Positions 12,996 through 13,263 of a DNA stretch of 13,263 nt are shown here, one piece after another (position 1 is the first letter of the stretch; every line of letters starts with the position of its first letter). The translations under genes and the position numbers were made by a program. The notes under the pieces were generated by a model. The model was not told the origin of the DNA and did not search any database. It worked only from the letters and a program-made list of their open reading frames with translations. This DNA is from DASUBV01 sp035763085 (lineage in GTDB: Bacteria; Actinomycetota; Actinomycetes; Streptosporangiales; Streptosporangiaceae): contig DASUBV010000333.1 in NCBI GenBank assembly GCA_035763085.1, forward strand, positions 1 through 13,263, read 5' to 3'.

Positions 12996-13263
12996 TCAGG
13001 ACGCCGGATAGCTGAGGCTCACCACGTCGGCCCGCTGCTGGCGGAGGTAGCCGTCGCTGACGGCTGCCAGGTCGATGGTGTGCCGCAGCACGGCCGGCTT
13101 CCCGTCCGGGACCTCGGCCAGCACGTCCCCCTGCGGTGACACGATCATCGTCGGGCAGTGCTGCTGATCCCCGGCGACGTTGGCCGCCAGCACGTACCGC
13201 TGCGTCTCGGCCGCCCGGCTGACCAGGTGGGCGCGCCACACTCCCGGCGGCTGCGCCGGGTTC
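12996..13263 (-). CDS. Nitrilase-superfamily (carbon-nitrogen) hydrolase, C-terminal part only
   Basis: The gene enters from beyond the right edge of the window; only the last 88 codons or so are present. The reading NPAQPPGVWRAHLVSRAAETQRYVLAANVAG is the familiar segment of the nitrilase superfamily after the catalytic Cys (W...L..RA.E.Q.YV..AN). It is followed by TMIVSPQGDVLAEV, the S.I..P.G.VLAE strand pair, and HTIDLAAVSDGYLRQQ, the usual C-terminal I-D-L segment. The Glu-Lys-Cys triad lies outside the window and cannot be checked, so the substrate class (amide, nitrile, N-carbamoyl) is open. There is no sign of truncation other than the window edge. Confidence 0.88.
   Translation of the reverse strand, partial: NPAQPPGVWRAHLVSRAAETQRYVLAANVAGDQQHCPTMIVSPQGDVLAEVPDGKPAVLRHTIDLAAVSDGYLRQQRADVVSLSYPAS

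Overview
The window is very GC-rich chromosomal DNA with GTG starts, strong purine-rich ribosome binding sites and a SepH homologue (a cell-division protein found only in Actinomycetota). It therefore comes from an actinobacterium, probably a filamentous one; I cannot name the genus. There are no phage, plasmid, transposon or CRISPR signs and no rRNA or tRNA genes. The genes look like ordinary chromosomal content, and the unusual material lies mostly between the genes and in one low-complexity protein.

Left part (1-2281): aceA (isocitrate lyase, glyoxylate shunt) is on the plus strand behind a promoter region dense in symmetric repeats. It converges on a small TmrB-like P-loop kinase gene. 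The 244 bp between them hold a strikingly base-paired element: a 17-bp closing stem with two inner hairpins, followed by another palindrome.

Minus-strand block (7705 down to 1736): a MarR-type regulator, an MMPL-family membrane exporter and a family-2 glycosyltransferase 7 bp behind it look like one regulated export/glycosylation unit. Both marR and the exporter appear to have leaderless starts (TAnnnT, then 7-8 nt, then ATG), and a 12-bp-arm inverted repeat lies between them. Further along the same strand come a small protein resembling actinobacterial RHIM-tailed proteins but with a degraded tail, a four-helix membrane protein with its own terminator, and the kinase.

Plus-strand block (7893-12873): sepH runs divergently from marR. 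It is followed by a lipoprotein of the YbhB/PEBP fold, a long (about 410-base) leader region with direct repeats and a hairpin, an apparent 18-codon leader ORF whose stop overlaps the next start (TGATG), a 758-residue membrane-anchored, Gly/Ser/Asn/His-rich disordered protein, and a 96-residue unrecognised protein. The window ends in the C-terminal part of a nitrilase-superfamily amidohydrolase on the minus strand, separated from its convergent neighbour by a perfect 11-bp hairpin.

I found no convincing new multi-gene defence or biosynthetic system. The best candidates for something undescribed are the structured element after aceA, the coupled leader ORF with the low-complexity protein it precedes, and the marR-mmpL-glycosyltransferase unit with its internal inverted repeat.
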